Positions 1-7,259 of a stretch of 64,000 nucleotides of DNA are shown piece by piece. The stretch is taken from assembly GCF_003054705.1 (NCBI RefSeq), contig NZ_QAYX01000014.1, forward strand, positions 1 to 64,000. Reading direction: 5' to 3'. The translations under genes were made by a program, and so were the position numbers. The notes under the pieces are model-generated. The model was not told where the DNA came from. It did not search any database and worked only from the letters and a program-made list of their open reading frames with translations. The stretch is from Opitutus sp. ER46. GTDB lineage: Bacteria; Verrucomicrobiota; Verrucomicrobiia; Opitutales; Opitutaceae. Each line of letters begins with the position of its first letter. The stretch's first letter is position 1.

Positions 1-132
1 GCAGTAGAAGACCGACCCCAATTTGCCACCTAAACGAAGTTCCTACTGCATGGCTCCGGCTTACTCTTCCTCTTCCTCTTTCTCTTTCTCTCGAGCCGGC
101 GCCGTCGTGCGCCGGGCCGGGCGGGATGAGCT

Positions 133-318
133 CCCCGCGGTGGACCGCGGGGAAGTGACAGTGAAAGTGAAGGTGAAAGTGGGGAAGCTACGGACTTTGG
201 CGGACACTGCTCTGGGTTCGGCCACTTTCACTCTCACTTTCACTTTCACTCCGAAGGCCACTTTCACTCCGAAGGTCACTCTCACTTTCACTTTATCCCA
301 GCGGCTGCAGCCGCTGGG
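133..318. repeat. GTGAAA/TTTCAC inverted-repeat cassette with two palindromes
   Basis: The stretch before the first gene is low-complexity and highly self-complementary. A perfect hairpin lies at 133-152 (CCCCGCGG arms, 4-base loop). GTGAAA-type repeats at 161-183 face CACTTTCACT-type repeats at 222-294, so long G/A-rich and C/T-rich arms can pair. A perfect 22-bp palindrome at 297-318 (arm CCCAGCGGCTG) follows. A pyrimidine tract made of CTCTTC/CTTTCT units lies at about 65-93. The reading frame of the next gene is open through the repeats, but the encoded KVKVK and TFTFT strings look like repeat translation, not protein. Confidence 0.7.
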
Positions 319-355
319 ACAACGGATGTCCCACGGGACCCGTATGATCGCGGGC

Positions 356-985
356 ATGAACTCCACCTCCTCTGCCCGCTCCTTTCGCTGCTCGGTGCCC
401 CTCGCTTACGGCTGGTCGCATGCCGGTGAGGCTTATCGCGTGACGCCCTGGCCTGACGTCCAGTTCGAGCGCCTCTACGGCGATGAATGGCTCGTGGTCG
501 AGCCGACGCCCGAGGTGCTGGCGGCGGCGGGGGCGCGGGCGGACCGGAAGACCTGGCAGGCGTTTCTCTCCTTCGTGCCGGCGCACGTGCAGGAGTTTCT
601 CGGACGCTTTCGGCGGCACCGGCTCGCCGCGCTGCAGGTGGCGGCCCGGTGTCCGGACCTGGTGGCCTCGCTGGAGGCGGCGCCGGCGTTAACTGTTTTC
701 GTGGCGCAGCATGCGGGCCTGCGCGGCATCGCGGGGCCGCGCTGGGCGGAGCTGGCGGCGGTGTTTGAGCGGGGTGGGGTGTATGGCGTGCTCGAGTGGC
801 TGGGGTTGCCGGCTTCGCGCCAGACGCTGGCAATTTTGCAGAGCGTGGTGACGCCGGACCTCGATCCGCTGTTGCTGGAGCCGCTCCGGAAGGTCCTGTG
901 GGCGCCGCAGGGGATCTTCGCCCTGGCACGCCTGCCGGAGATCACCGATCGCGACCTCAACGACGCCTGCGCGCTGGCGGCTTAA
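356..985 (+). CDS. hypothetical protein, 209 aa
   Basis: I do not recognise this protein. It is soluble-looking, without a signal peptide or membrane segment, and rich in Ala, Leu and Arg with helical character. An N-terminal part (YGWSHAGEAYRVTPW, then ERLYGDEWLVVEPTPEVLAAAG) is followed by about 130 residues of amphipathic helices. The frame is open upstream to about position 23, but that part crosses the GTGAAA repeat cassette. I therefore start at the Met of MNSTSSARSF; Met codons at 326 and 344 are alternatives. It lies about 145 bp upstream of lysS on the same strand. Codon usage resembles the neighbours, so it is probably real, but no function can be given. Confidence 0.6.
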   Translation: MNSTSSARSFRCSVPLAYGWSHAGEAYRVTPWPDVQFERLYGDEWLVVEPTPEVLAAAGARADRKTWQAFLSFVPAHVQEFLGRFRRHRLAALQVAARCPDLVASLEAAPALTVFVAQHAGLRGIAGPRWAELAAVFERGGVYGVLEWLGLPASRQTLAILQSVVTPDLDPLLLEPLRKVLWAPQGIFALARLPEITDRDLNDACALAA

Positions 986-1129
986 GGTGCGGTTTCCAGC
1001 CGGCGGCGCGACGGGGGCCGCGAGGAGCAAAACAGGAGGTCGCCGGCAGGGAGTGGAACTGCCCCGGCACCCCGGCCAAATTCCGTTTGCCCCGGGCAGA
1101 ACGGCCCGTCAGGGTCCGCGATTCTGCTC

Positions 1130-2620
1130 ATGAGCGACATTCCTCAAGACATCACCCACGACCAGCATGCGGTCCGGCGGCAGAAGCTCGCCGACCTCCG
1201 CGCGGGTGGCTTCGACCCTTTCCGGGCGAACATCGCCACCACGCACTTCTCGGCTGATGCCAAAAAACTCTATGTCGAAGGGCAGGACTACGGGGTGACC
1301 GTCACCGTGGCCGGCCGGCTCGTCACCTTCCGCGTCCAGGGCGGCAGCTCGTTCGTGAAGATCCAGGACCAGCAGGGGCAACTGCAGCTGTACTTCCGCC
1401 GCGACGTCCTGGGCGAGGAGCGCTACGGCGTGTTCAAGAAGTCGCTCGACCTGGGCGACATCATCGGCGTCACCGGCACCCTCTTCAAAACCAAGACCGG
1501 GGAGATCACGGTGCGCGTCGACGCGTTCACGCTCCTCAGCAAGGCGCTGCGTCCGCTGCCGGAGAAGTTCCACGGCTTGAGCGATCCCGAGCAGGTGTAT
1601 CGCCAGCGCTATCTGGACGTGATCGTGAACACCGAGTCGCGCGAGCGGCTCATGCTGCGCTCGCGGATCATCACGCACATCCGCCGCTTCCTCGAGGATC
1701 GGAACTTCATCGAGGTCGAGACGCCGGTGCTCGAAGGCACGGCGGGCGGCGCGGCGGCGCGTCCGTTCGTGACGCATCACAACGCGCTCAACGTCGATTT
1801 CTACCTGCGCATCGCGACCGAGCTGCGGCTGAAGCGGATGCTCGTCGGCGGCTTCGACCGGGTGTTCGAACTCGGCCGCATCTTCCGCAACGAAGGCGTT
1901 TCCCGGCGGCACAATCCCGAGTTCACGATGATGGAGGTCTATCAGGCCTACAGTGACTACCGCGGGATGATGGAACTGATCCGCGGGTTGCTGACCTCGC
2001 TCGTGCGCGACGTGATCCGCCCGGCCGACGGCTCGCTGAAGATCAAGCATCCGGCCAGCGGCCAGATGATCGACTTCGGCGGCGAATGGCGCGAGGTGCG
2101 CTACAAGGACCTGATCAAGGAAGCGACGGGCGACGCCGAGTGGTTCAGCCGCTCGAAGGCCGAGAAGATCGCGAAGGCCGAGGCCATGGGCCTGCAGGTG
2201 CATCCGGGTTGGGAGGAGTTCGAGATCACGAACGAGGTCTTCTCGAAGAAGATCGAGCCGACGCTGATCCAGCCGACCTTCGTCACGCACCTGCCCAAGG
2301 AGCTTTGCCCGCTGGCCAAGATCAACGTGGACGATCCGTCGGTGCTCGACGTGTTCGAGCTGACGATCGGCGGCATGGAGGTCGCGCCGGCGTACTCCGA
2401 GCAGAACGATCCCGACGTGCAGCGCGAAATGTTCGAGAAGCAGGCGGGCGAGGAACGGCAGAACATCGACAACGACTTCCTGCTCGCGCTCGAGCACGGC
2501 ATGCCGCCGGCGGGTGGCATGGGCGTCGGCATCGACCGCCTCTGCATCCTCCTCACCGCGGCCGAGAGCATCCGCGACGTCATCCTCTTCCCGCAGCTCA
2601 GGCCCGGGAGTAACGGCTGA
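1130..2620 (+). CDS. lysS: lysyl-tRNA synthetase (class II)
   Basis: Charges tRNA-Lys with lysine in the cytoplasm. The length of 496 aa is normal for bacterial LysS. The N-terminal OB-fold anticodon-binding domain covers about residues 55-165 (VTVAGRLVTFRVQGGSSFVKIQD). The class II catalytic domain follows: the motif 1 region RFLEDRNFIEVETPVLEGTA, motif 2 FRNEGVSRRHNPEFTMMEVY near residues 252-270, and motif 3 GGMGVGIDRL near 462-471. GMEVAPAYSEQNDP is the usual amino-acid-pocket segment. The start MSDIPQDITHDQHAVRRQKL fits family N-termini. The gene is followed by a GAATG-type inverted repeat and then lolC/E on the same strand. Confidence 0.97.
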   Translation: MSDIPQDITHDQHAVRRQKLADLRAGGFDPFRANIATTHFSADAKKLYVEGQDYGVTVTVAGRLVTFRVQGGSSFVKIQDQQGQLQLYFRRDVLGEERYGVFKKSLDLGDIIGVTGTLFKTKTGEITVRVDAFTLLSKALRPLPEKFHGLSDPEQVYRQRYLDVIVNTESRERLMLRSRIITHIRRFLEDRNFIEVETPVLEGTAGGAAARPFVTHHNALNVDFYLRIATELRLKRMLVGGFDRVFELGRIFRNEGVSRRHNPEFTMMEVYQAYSDYRGMMELIRGLLTSLVRDVIRPADGSLKIKHPASGQMIDFGGEWREVRYKDLIKEATGDAEWFSRSKAEKIAKAEAMGLQVHPGWEEFEITNEVFSKKIEPTLIQPTFVTHLPKELCPLAKINVDDPSVLDVFELTIGGMEVAPAYSEQNDPDVQREMFEKQAGEERQNIDNDFLLALEHGMPPAGGMGVGIDRLCILLTAAESIRDVILFPQLRPGSNG

Positions 2621-2641
2621 TGCCGCCGGGCGGCGTCAGCC

Positions 2642-2752
2642 TAATGGAGAATGTAGAATGGAGAATGCAGAATGAAGAACGCAGAATGCAGGCGGCTGGT
2701 GGTCGTGGGCCGGTTTGCCCACTCTTCATTCTCCATTCTACATTCTGCATTA
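2642..2752. repeat. GAATG-rich inverted repeat between lysS and lolC/E
   Basis: The left arm at 2642-2667 (tandem variants of AGAATGN) is complementary, except for one base, to 2727-2752 (CATTCT units), so it can form a 26-bp stem around a 59-base GC-rich loop. Further AGAATG units follow the left arm. The unit makeup is unlike the flanking genes, and no T-run follows, so it is not a standard terminator. Confidence 0.75.
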
Positions 2753-2771
2753 GCCGCGTAGCGGCGCCCCG

Positions 2772-4004
2772 ATGCCCTGGTACTTCTATCTCGCCCTGAA
2801 GCAGCTCTTCCCGTCGGGGCGGAAGTTTCCGTTCTTCACGGCGATTTCCGTGCTCGGCGTGGCGCTGGGCGTGATCGTGCTGGTGGTCGTGCAGAGCGTG
2901 ATGAGCGGGTTTGGCTACGAGATCCGCCGGATGATCGTCCAGACCGAGGGCGAGATTCAGATCAAGGCGCGGACCTACGTTTCCGACCATCGCGTCGTCG
3001 AGAAACGGATCGAGGCGGTGCGCGGGGTGGCGGGGGCGACGCCCTGGGCGGGCGGCATGCTGATCGTCGATCATCAGGGGCGGTACTCCGCGCCGCTCAT
3101 GCGCGGCATCGACCTCCAGACCGTCTCCAAGGTGGTGGCGCTCGACCGCTACATCATCGCCGGTTCCTTCGATGCGCTGGACGACGATTCCGTGATCCTG
3201 AGCGCGGGGCTGGCGCAGACGCTCGGCGCGTGGGTCGGCAGCACGATTGAGCTCTATTCGCCGCTGATCCTGCAGCGCTACACGAGCGGCGAGGACATCC
3301 TGCTGCCGAAATCGGTGCGCGTCGCCGGCATCCTGCAGATCGGGCACCAACAACTCGACAGCTCGATGGTGTATTGCACGCTGCGCACGGCGCAGGAGCT
3401 CTACGACCTCGGCAACGCGGTCCACGGAATCAACGTCCGCCTCAAGCCGGGCTTTCACGAGGACGAGGTGGTGATGGCGATCAACGGCGTGCTGCCGGGC
3501 GACGTGCGCGCGTTCTCATGGATGGACAGCTTCGACGAGTTCCTCTGGGTGCTGAACCTGGAGAAGGGGATGATGTTCTTCCTGCTGCTGATCATCATCA
3601 TCGTCGCGGCGTTTTCGGTGATGAGCTCGCTGCTGATCTCGGTGGTGCGCAAGACGCGCGAGATCGGCCTCCTCGGCGCGCTGGGCGGCAAGCCCCGCCA
3701 CGTGGCCGCCTGCTTCTGCGCGCAGGGCTTCTTCATCGGCGCGTGCGGGACAATTGTCGGGCTCATCGGCGGCTTCACGCTGCTGGCCTTCCGCAACGAG
3801 CTGGTGCACGGCATCGCGACGCTGCTGGAGCGTCAGGCGGCGCTCGAGCGGTTCTACCAGTTCAGCAACCTGCCGGCGCACACCACGCCCGGCGACGTGA
3901 TCACGATCGTGATCTTCACCGTCGTGATCTCGACGGTCGCCGGCCTGCTCCCGGCGTGGCGGGCATCGCGGCTCAAGCCGGTGGACGCCTTGCGCAGCGA
4001 ATAG
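2772..4004 (+). CDS. lolC: lipoprotein-releasing system permease LolC/LolE family
   Basis: Inner-membrane permease of the Lol ABC system, which extracts outer-membrane lipoproteins from the inner membrane and passes them to the periplasmic carrier. The 410 aa show the usual layout: a first membrane helix near residues 20-47 (FTAISVLGVALGVIVLVVVQSVMSGFG), a large periplasmic MacB-like domain to about 265, then a FtsX domain with three helices near 269-291 (FLLLIIIIVAAFSVMSSLLISVV), 310-345 and 375-400. The C-terminus PAWRASRLKPVDALRSE is diagnostic of LolC/E. The gene for the ATPase LolD follows 52 bp downstream. Only one permease gene is present, as in bacteria with a single LolC/E-type (LolF) subunit, so C versus E cannot be assigned. 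Confidence 0.93.
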   Translation: MPWYFYLALKQLFPSGRKFPFFTAISVLGVALGVIVLVVVQSVMSGFGYEIRRMIVQTEGEIQIKARTYVSDHRVVEKRIEAVRGVAGATPWAGGMLIVDHQGRYSAPLMRGIDLQTVSKVVALDRYIIAGSFDALDDDSVILSAGLAQTLGAWVGSTIELYSPLILQRYTSGEDILLPKSVRVAGILQIGHQQLDSSMVYCTLRTAQELYDLGNAVHGINVRLKPGFHEDEVVMAINGVLPGDVRAFSWMDSFDEFLWVLNLEKGMMFFLLLIIIIVAAFSVMSSLLISVVRKTREIGLLGALGGKPRHVAACFCAQGFFIGACGTIVGLIGGFTLLAFRNELVHGIATLLERQAALERFYQFSNLPAHTTPGDVITIVIFTVVISTVAGLLPAWRASRLKPVDALRSE

Positions 4005-4056
4005 CCCGGATCCACGCGGCAACCGACGATCCCTTTCACCTGGACCCACGCCTGCC

Positions 4057-4761
4057 TTGACCTCCGGTTCACCCAGTTCCGCCGCCGCCCCTGCCGCCAT
4101 CCTTACGGCGCGCGGGCTGGCGAAGACGTACCTCAGCGGCACGCAGCGTCTGCACGTGCTGCAAGCCGTCGACCTCGACGTCGCGGCGGGCCAGAGCGTC
4201 TCGATCCGCGGCGAATCGGGCTCGGGCAAGTCCACGCTGCTCAACCTTCTCTCGGGGCTCGATGCGCCCGACGTCGGCACCCTCACCTGGGCCGGCCAGC
4301 CGCCGAGCGTCGATCGCCGCGCGACGTACCTCGGGATGGTGTTCCAGTCCTTCTACCTGATCCCGGAACTCGACGCCCGGCAGAACGTGCTGATGGCGGC
4401 GCGCATGATCGGCATCCCGCGCGCGCGCGACCTCGCCCGTGCCAACGACCTCCTCGCGCGCGTCGGACTCGCCGGCCGCGCGCACCACCTGCCGGCGCAG
4501 TTGTCGGGCGGCGAACGTCAGCGCGTCGCGGTGGCGCGCGCGCTCATGAACACGCCGCAGCTCCTCCTGGCGGACGAGCCGACGGGCAATCTCGATGAGC
4601 ACACGGGCGACGCGGTGATCGATCTCCTGGTCGGGCTTTGCCGCGAAACGCAGACGGCGCTGGTGCTCGTCACGCACAACGCCGCGCACGCCGCGAAGAC
4701 CGATCGCCAGCTCTTCCTCCACGACGGCGTCCTGCGCGAACTCAGCTCGGGCAAGGCCTGA
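4057..4761 (+). CDS. lolD: lipoprotein-releasing ABC transporter ATP-binding protein LolD
   Basis: Cytoplasmic ATPase that powers lipoprotein release together with the adjacent LolC/E permease. At 234 aa it matches LolD length. Walker A is RGESGSGKST (about residues 49-58), the Q-loop is FQSFYLIPELD, the ABC signature is LSGGERQRVAVARALM (about 149-164) and Walker B is LLLADEPTGNLDE (about 169-181). The start codon used here is TTG at 4057, because no ATG precedes the conserved ARGLAKTYLSG. It forms a two-gene operon with lolC/E. Confidence 0.94.
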   Translation: MTSGSPSSAAAPAAILTARGLAKTYLSGTQRLHVLQAVDLDVAAGQSVSIRGESGSGKSTLLNLLSGLDAPDVGTLTWAGQPPSVDRRATYLGMVFQSFYLIPELDARQNVLMAARMIGIPRARDLARANDLLARVGLAGRAHHLPAQLSGGERQRVAVARALMNTPQLLLADEPTGNLDEHTGDAVIDLLVGLCRETQTALVLVTHNAAHAAKTDRQLFLHDGVLRELSSGKA

Positions 4762-4821
4762 GCTGCGGGGGCGCGGTGACGCGTTGCCGCGTTGATCCGC
4801 ACCGTCGGGGCCGCCTCGGCT

Positions 4822-4957
4822 CGCCGAGTATCTGGACATTATTCCGGCAGTATCCGGACATTATCGGCGAGTATCTGGACATTATCCCGTTATTTGCTGA
4901 TGAACGGGTCATTATAATTGTTGCCCTCGGCACCTCGGTGTCCTGCGGACGCGTCCC
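4822..4957. repeat. iteron element, copy A (three GTATCYGGACATTAT repeats)
   Basis: Direct 15-bp repeats lie at 4828-4842, 4850-4864 and 4871-4885, 22 and 21 bp apart, so on one face of the helix. A stem-loop (CCCGTT 4886-4891 with AACGGG 4903-4908) and a TATAAT at 4913-4918 follow. A second copy with the same order lies at 36467-36609. Copy A sits in the 296-bp gap between lolD and the Gfo/Idh gene. Confidence 0.9.
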
Positions 4958-5057
4958 GGGCCGGGCCACCGGCCGTCGGCGGGGCGGTTTGTCGGCGCGG
5001 GGAGCGGGCCGGTTTTTCGTGTCGCGGTCGAAGCCGCCGCCGCTACGGTCGCGCGTC

Positions 5058-6041
5058 ATGGCTTCGACGAAGATTCAATGCGGTGTCGCCGGCGTGGGTT
5101 CGCTGGGGCAGCACCATGCGCGCATCTATGCCTCGCTTCCCGGCGCGGAGCTGGCGGGCATCTTCGAGACGAGCGACGCCCGGGCGGCGGAGATTTGCGC
5201 CCGCCACAACTGCCGGCGGTTCGCGACGCTCGAGGAGCTCGGCGACGCGTGCGACGCGGTGTCGATCGTCGTGCCGACAGACCGCCACGAGCAGGTGGCG
5301 CTGCCGCTGCTGGCGCGCGGCTGCCATCTCTTGATCGAGAAACCGCTCTGCGCCTCGCTGGCCGAAGCAGAGCGCGTGCTCGCCGCGGCGCGCGACCGCA
5401 ACCTGCTCGTGCAGGTGGGGCATATCGAGCACTTCAACCCGGTGATGAGCTTCCTGGAGAAGGAGATCGACGAGCCCCGCTACATCACGGCCGAGCGCCT
5501 CGCGCCCTACCAGCCGCGCGGCACGGAGGTGGGTGTCGTGCTCGACCTGATGATTCACGACATCGGGATCGTGCTGGCGCTGGTGAAGTCGCCGATCGCG
5601 AAGATCGACAGCGTCGGCGTGGCGGTGCTCTCGAAGAGCGAGGACATCGCGAACGCGCGCATCCAGTTCCAGAACGGCTGCGTGGCGAACCTCAGCGCGA
5701 GCCGCATGAGCCTGAAGAAGGCGCGCGAGATCCGAATTTTCCAGGGCGACGCCTACCTGTCGCTCGATTTCATGAACCAGGCCGGGCACCTCGTGAAGAA
5801 GAGCGATATCATCGCCTACGGCCTGAAGATGAAGATCGGGCTCGTGAAGCCGGGTGACCTCAGCGCGATCCCGGTGCGCGAGATCCCGATCGAGAAGGGC
5901 GAGCCGCTGGCGCTGGAGCTGGCGAGCTTTGTCGAGAGCGTGACCAAGCTGAAGCAGCCCAAGGTCGGCGCGGCGCTGGGCAAGAGCGCGCTCGAAGTGG
6001 CGATCACCATAACAGACCAGATCCGGTCCGCGTGGAAGTGA
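5058..6041 (+). CDS. Gfo/Idh/MocA-family NAD(P)-dependent oxidoreductase
   Basis: A sugar-type dehydrogenase of 327 aa. The N-terminal Rossmann fold begins with CGVAGVGSLGQHHARIYASL. The family signature LIEKPLCASLAEAERVL near residues 91-107 contains the EKP lysine, and VGHIEHFNPVMSFLEKE carries the family's central substrate region. The C-terminal alpha/beta domain includes the active-site-like DLMIHDIGIVLALV. The frame is open far upstream, but the Met at 5058 directly precedes the conserved Rossmann strand. The gene lies 22 bp before lpxB, so it is probably co-transcribed and may modify a UDP-sugar for lipid A, like GnnA in bacteria that make 2,3-diamino lipid A. No GnnB-like aminotransferase is in the window, so that role is only inference. 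Confidence 0.9.
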   Translation: MASTKIQCGVAGVGSLGQHHARIYASLPGAELAGIFETSDARAAEICARHNCRRFATLEELGDACDAVSIVVPTDRHEQVALPLLARGCHLLIEKPLCASLAEAERVLAAARDRNLLVQVGHIEHFNPVMSFLEKEIDEPRYITAERLAPYQPRGTEVGVVLDLMIHDIGIVLALVKSPIAKIDSVGVAVLSKSEDIANARIQFQNGCVANLSASRMSLKKAREIRIFQGDAYLSLDFMNQAGHLVKKSDIIAYGLKMKIGLVKPGDLSAIPVREIPIEKGEPLALELASFVESVTKLKQPKVGAALGKSALEVAITITDQIRSAWK

Positions 6042-6063
6042 GCGGGCGCACGGACGAACGCGC

Positions 6064-7230
6064 ATGGCTGCCACGCAGGGCACGAACGTAGTTTTCCCGC
6101 CGCCGGCCGGGTCCGCCGTGGACCTGCTGATCGTCGCGGGCGAGCATTCCGGCGATGAGCATGCCGCGCGGATGGTGCGCGAACTGCGTACGCGGCATCC
6201 GGAGCTGCGGATCGCGGCGCTCGGCGGGCCGAAACTCGGGGCCTCCGGCGCGCAGTTGCTGCATGACCTGACGGCGTCGTCGGTTGTGGGCTTTGTCGAA
6301 GTGCTGAAGCACTACCCGTATTTTCGCGCGCTCTTCGCGGAGACGCTGCGCTGGATCGAGACGCACCGCCCGCGCGCCGTGTGCCTGGTGGACTATCCCG
6401 GTTTCAACCTGCGGCTGGCGGCGGCGCTGCGGGAACGCGGGCTGTCGGGGAAGGGCGGGGGCACGATCAAGACGCTCTACTACATCTCGCCGCAGATCTG
6501 GGCGTGGAAGGCCGGTCGCCGGTTTGCGATGGCGCGCGACCTCGACGCGATGGCGGTGATTTTCCCCTTCGAGCGCAACTGCTACGCCGACACCGCGCTG
6601 CCGGTGGAGTTTGTCGGCCATCCTTTCCTGGCGGCCGACTACCTGGCGCCGGTGCGGCATGATCCTGCCGGGCCGGTTCTGCTGTTGCCCGGCAGCCGGC
6701 GACAGGCGGTGGCGCGCATCTTCCCCGTGTTGCTCGAGGGCTTCCGCGCGTTTGGTGAGCGGCCGGCCGTGGTGCTTTATCCGAGCGAGACGATCCTGCG
6801 CGTCCTCCAGCAGGCGCGTCCGCCGGCCAACGTGCAGTTCGTCGCGATGGCCGAGCCGGAGGCGCTGGGCCAGGCGCCGATCGCGGCGTCGGCGGTGCTG
6901 ACCTCCAGCGGGACGATGTCGATGCATTGCGCGCTGGCCGGGATTCCCGGCGCGATCGCCTACCGGGCGAATCCGCTCACGTACTATCTCGGCCGCCTCG
7001 TAGTGAAGGTGCCGTACATCGGCATCGCCAACCTGCTCCTGAACGAGCCGATGTACCCCGAGTTCATCCAAGGGGCGGCGACCCCGGCGGCGCTGGCGTC
7101 GGAACTCAGGTCCTGCCTGCATGATCGGGCACGGGCGGAGCGCACGGCGGACCAGGCGGCGCGGCTGCGGGCGATGCTCCGGGTGTCGGCTTCGGGCTCA
7201 CCCGCGGAATGGGTGGCGGCGCAACTCTAG
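6064..7230 (+). CDS. lpxB: lipid-A-disaccharide synthase
   Basis: A GT19 glycosyltransferase that joins UDP-2,3-diacylglucosamine and lipid X to form the beta-1,6 lipid A disaccharide at the inner membrane. The 388 aa are typical. The N-terminal VDLLIVAGEHSGDEHAARMVREL corresponds to the family AGExSGD motif, with SVVGFVEVLKHYPYFRALF and the highly conserved YYISPQIWAWKAGR near residues 139-152. The C-terminal nucleotide-binding half contains LLLPGSRRQAVARIFPV and TSSGTMSMHCALAGIPGAIAYRANPLTYYLGR. It probably shares a transcript with the upstream Gfo/Idh gene. Confidence 0.96.
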   Translation: MAATQGTNVVFPPPAGSAVDLLIVAGEHSGDEHAARMVRELRTRHPELRIAALGGPKLGASGAQLLHDLTASSVVGFVEVLKHYPYFRALFAETLRWIETHRPRAVCLVDYPGFNLRLAAALRERGLSGKGGGTIKTLYYISPQIWAWKAGRRFAMARDLDAMAVIFPFERNCYADTALPVEFVGHPFLAADYLAPVRHDPAGPVLLLPGSRRQAVARIFPVLLEGFRAFGERPAVVLYPSETILRVLQQARPPANVQFVAMAEPEALGQAPIAASAVLTSSGTMSMHCALAGIPGAIAYRANPLTYYLGRLVVKVPYIGIANLLLNEPMYPEFIQGAATPAALASELRSCLHDRARAERTADQAARLRAMLRVSASGSPAEWVAAQL

Positions 7231-7259
7231 CTGCGCCGCATAGGGTTCGGTAATTCGTT

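Noticed and set aside
1109-2497. Long antisense frame opposite lysS, and many similar ones elsewhere
   Set aside because: High GC at third positions keeps opposite-strand frames open; the products are His/Arg/Asp-rich and lack domains.
4886-4918. TATAAT of iteron element A as the promoter of the Gfo/Idh gene
   Set aside because: No -35 at 16-18 bp spacing, and the second copy of the element lies between convergent genes.
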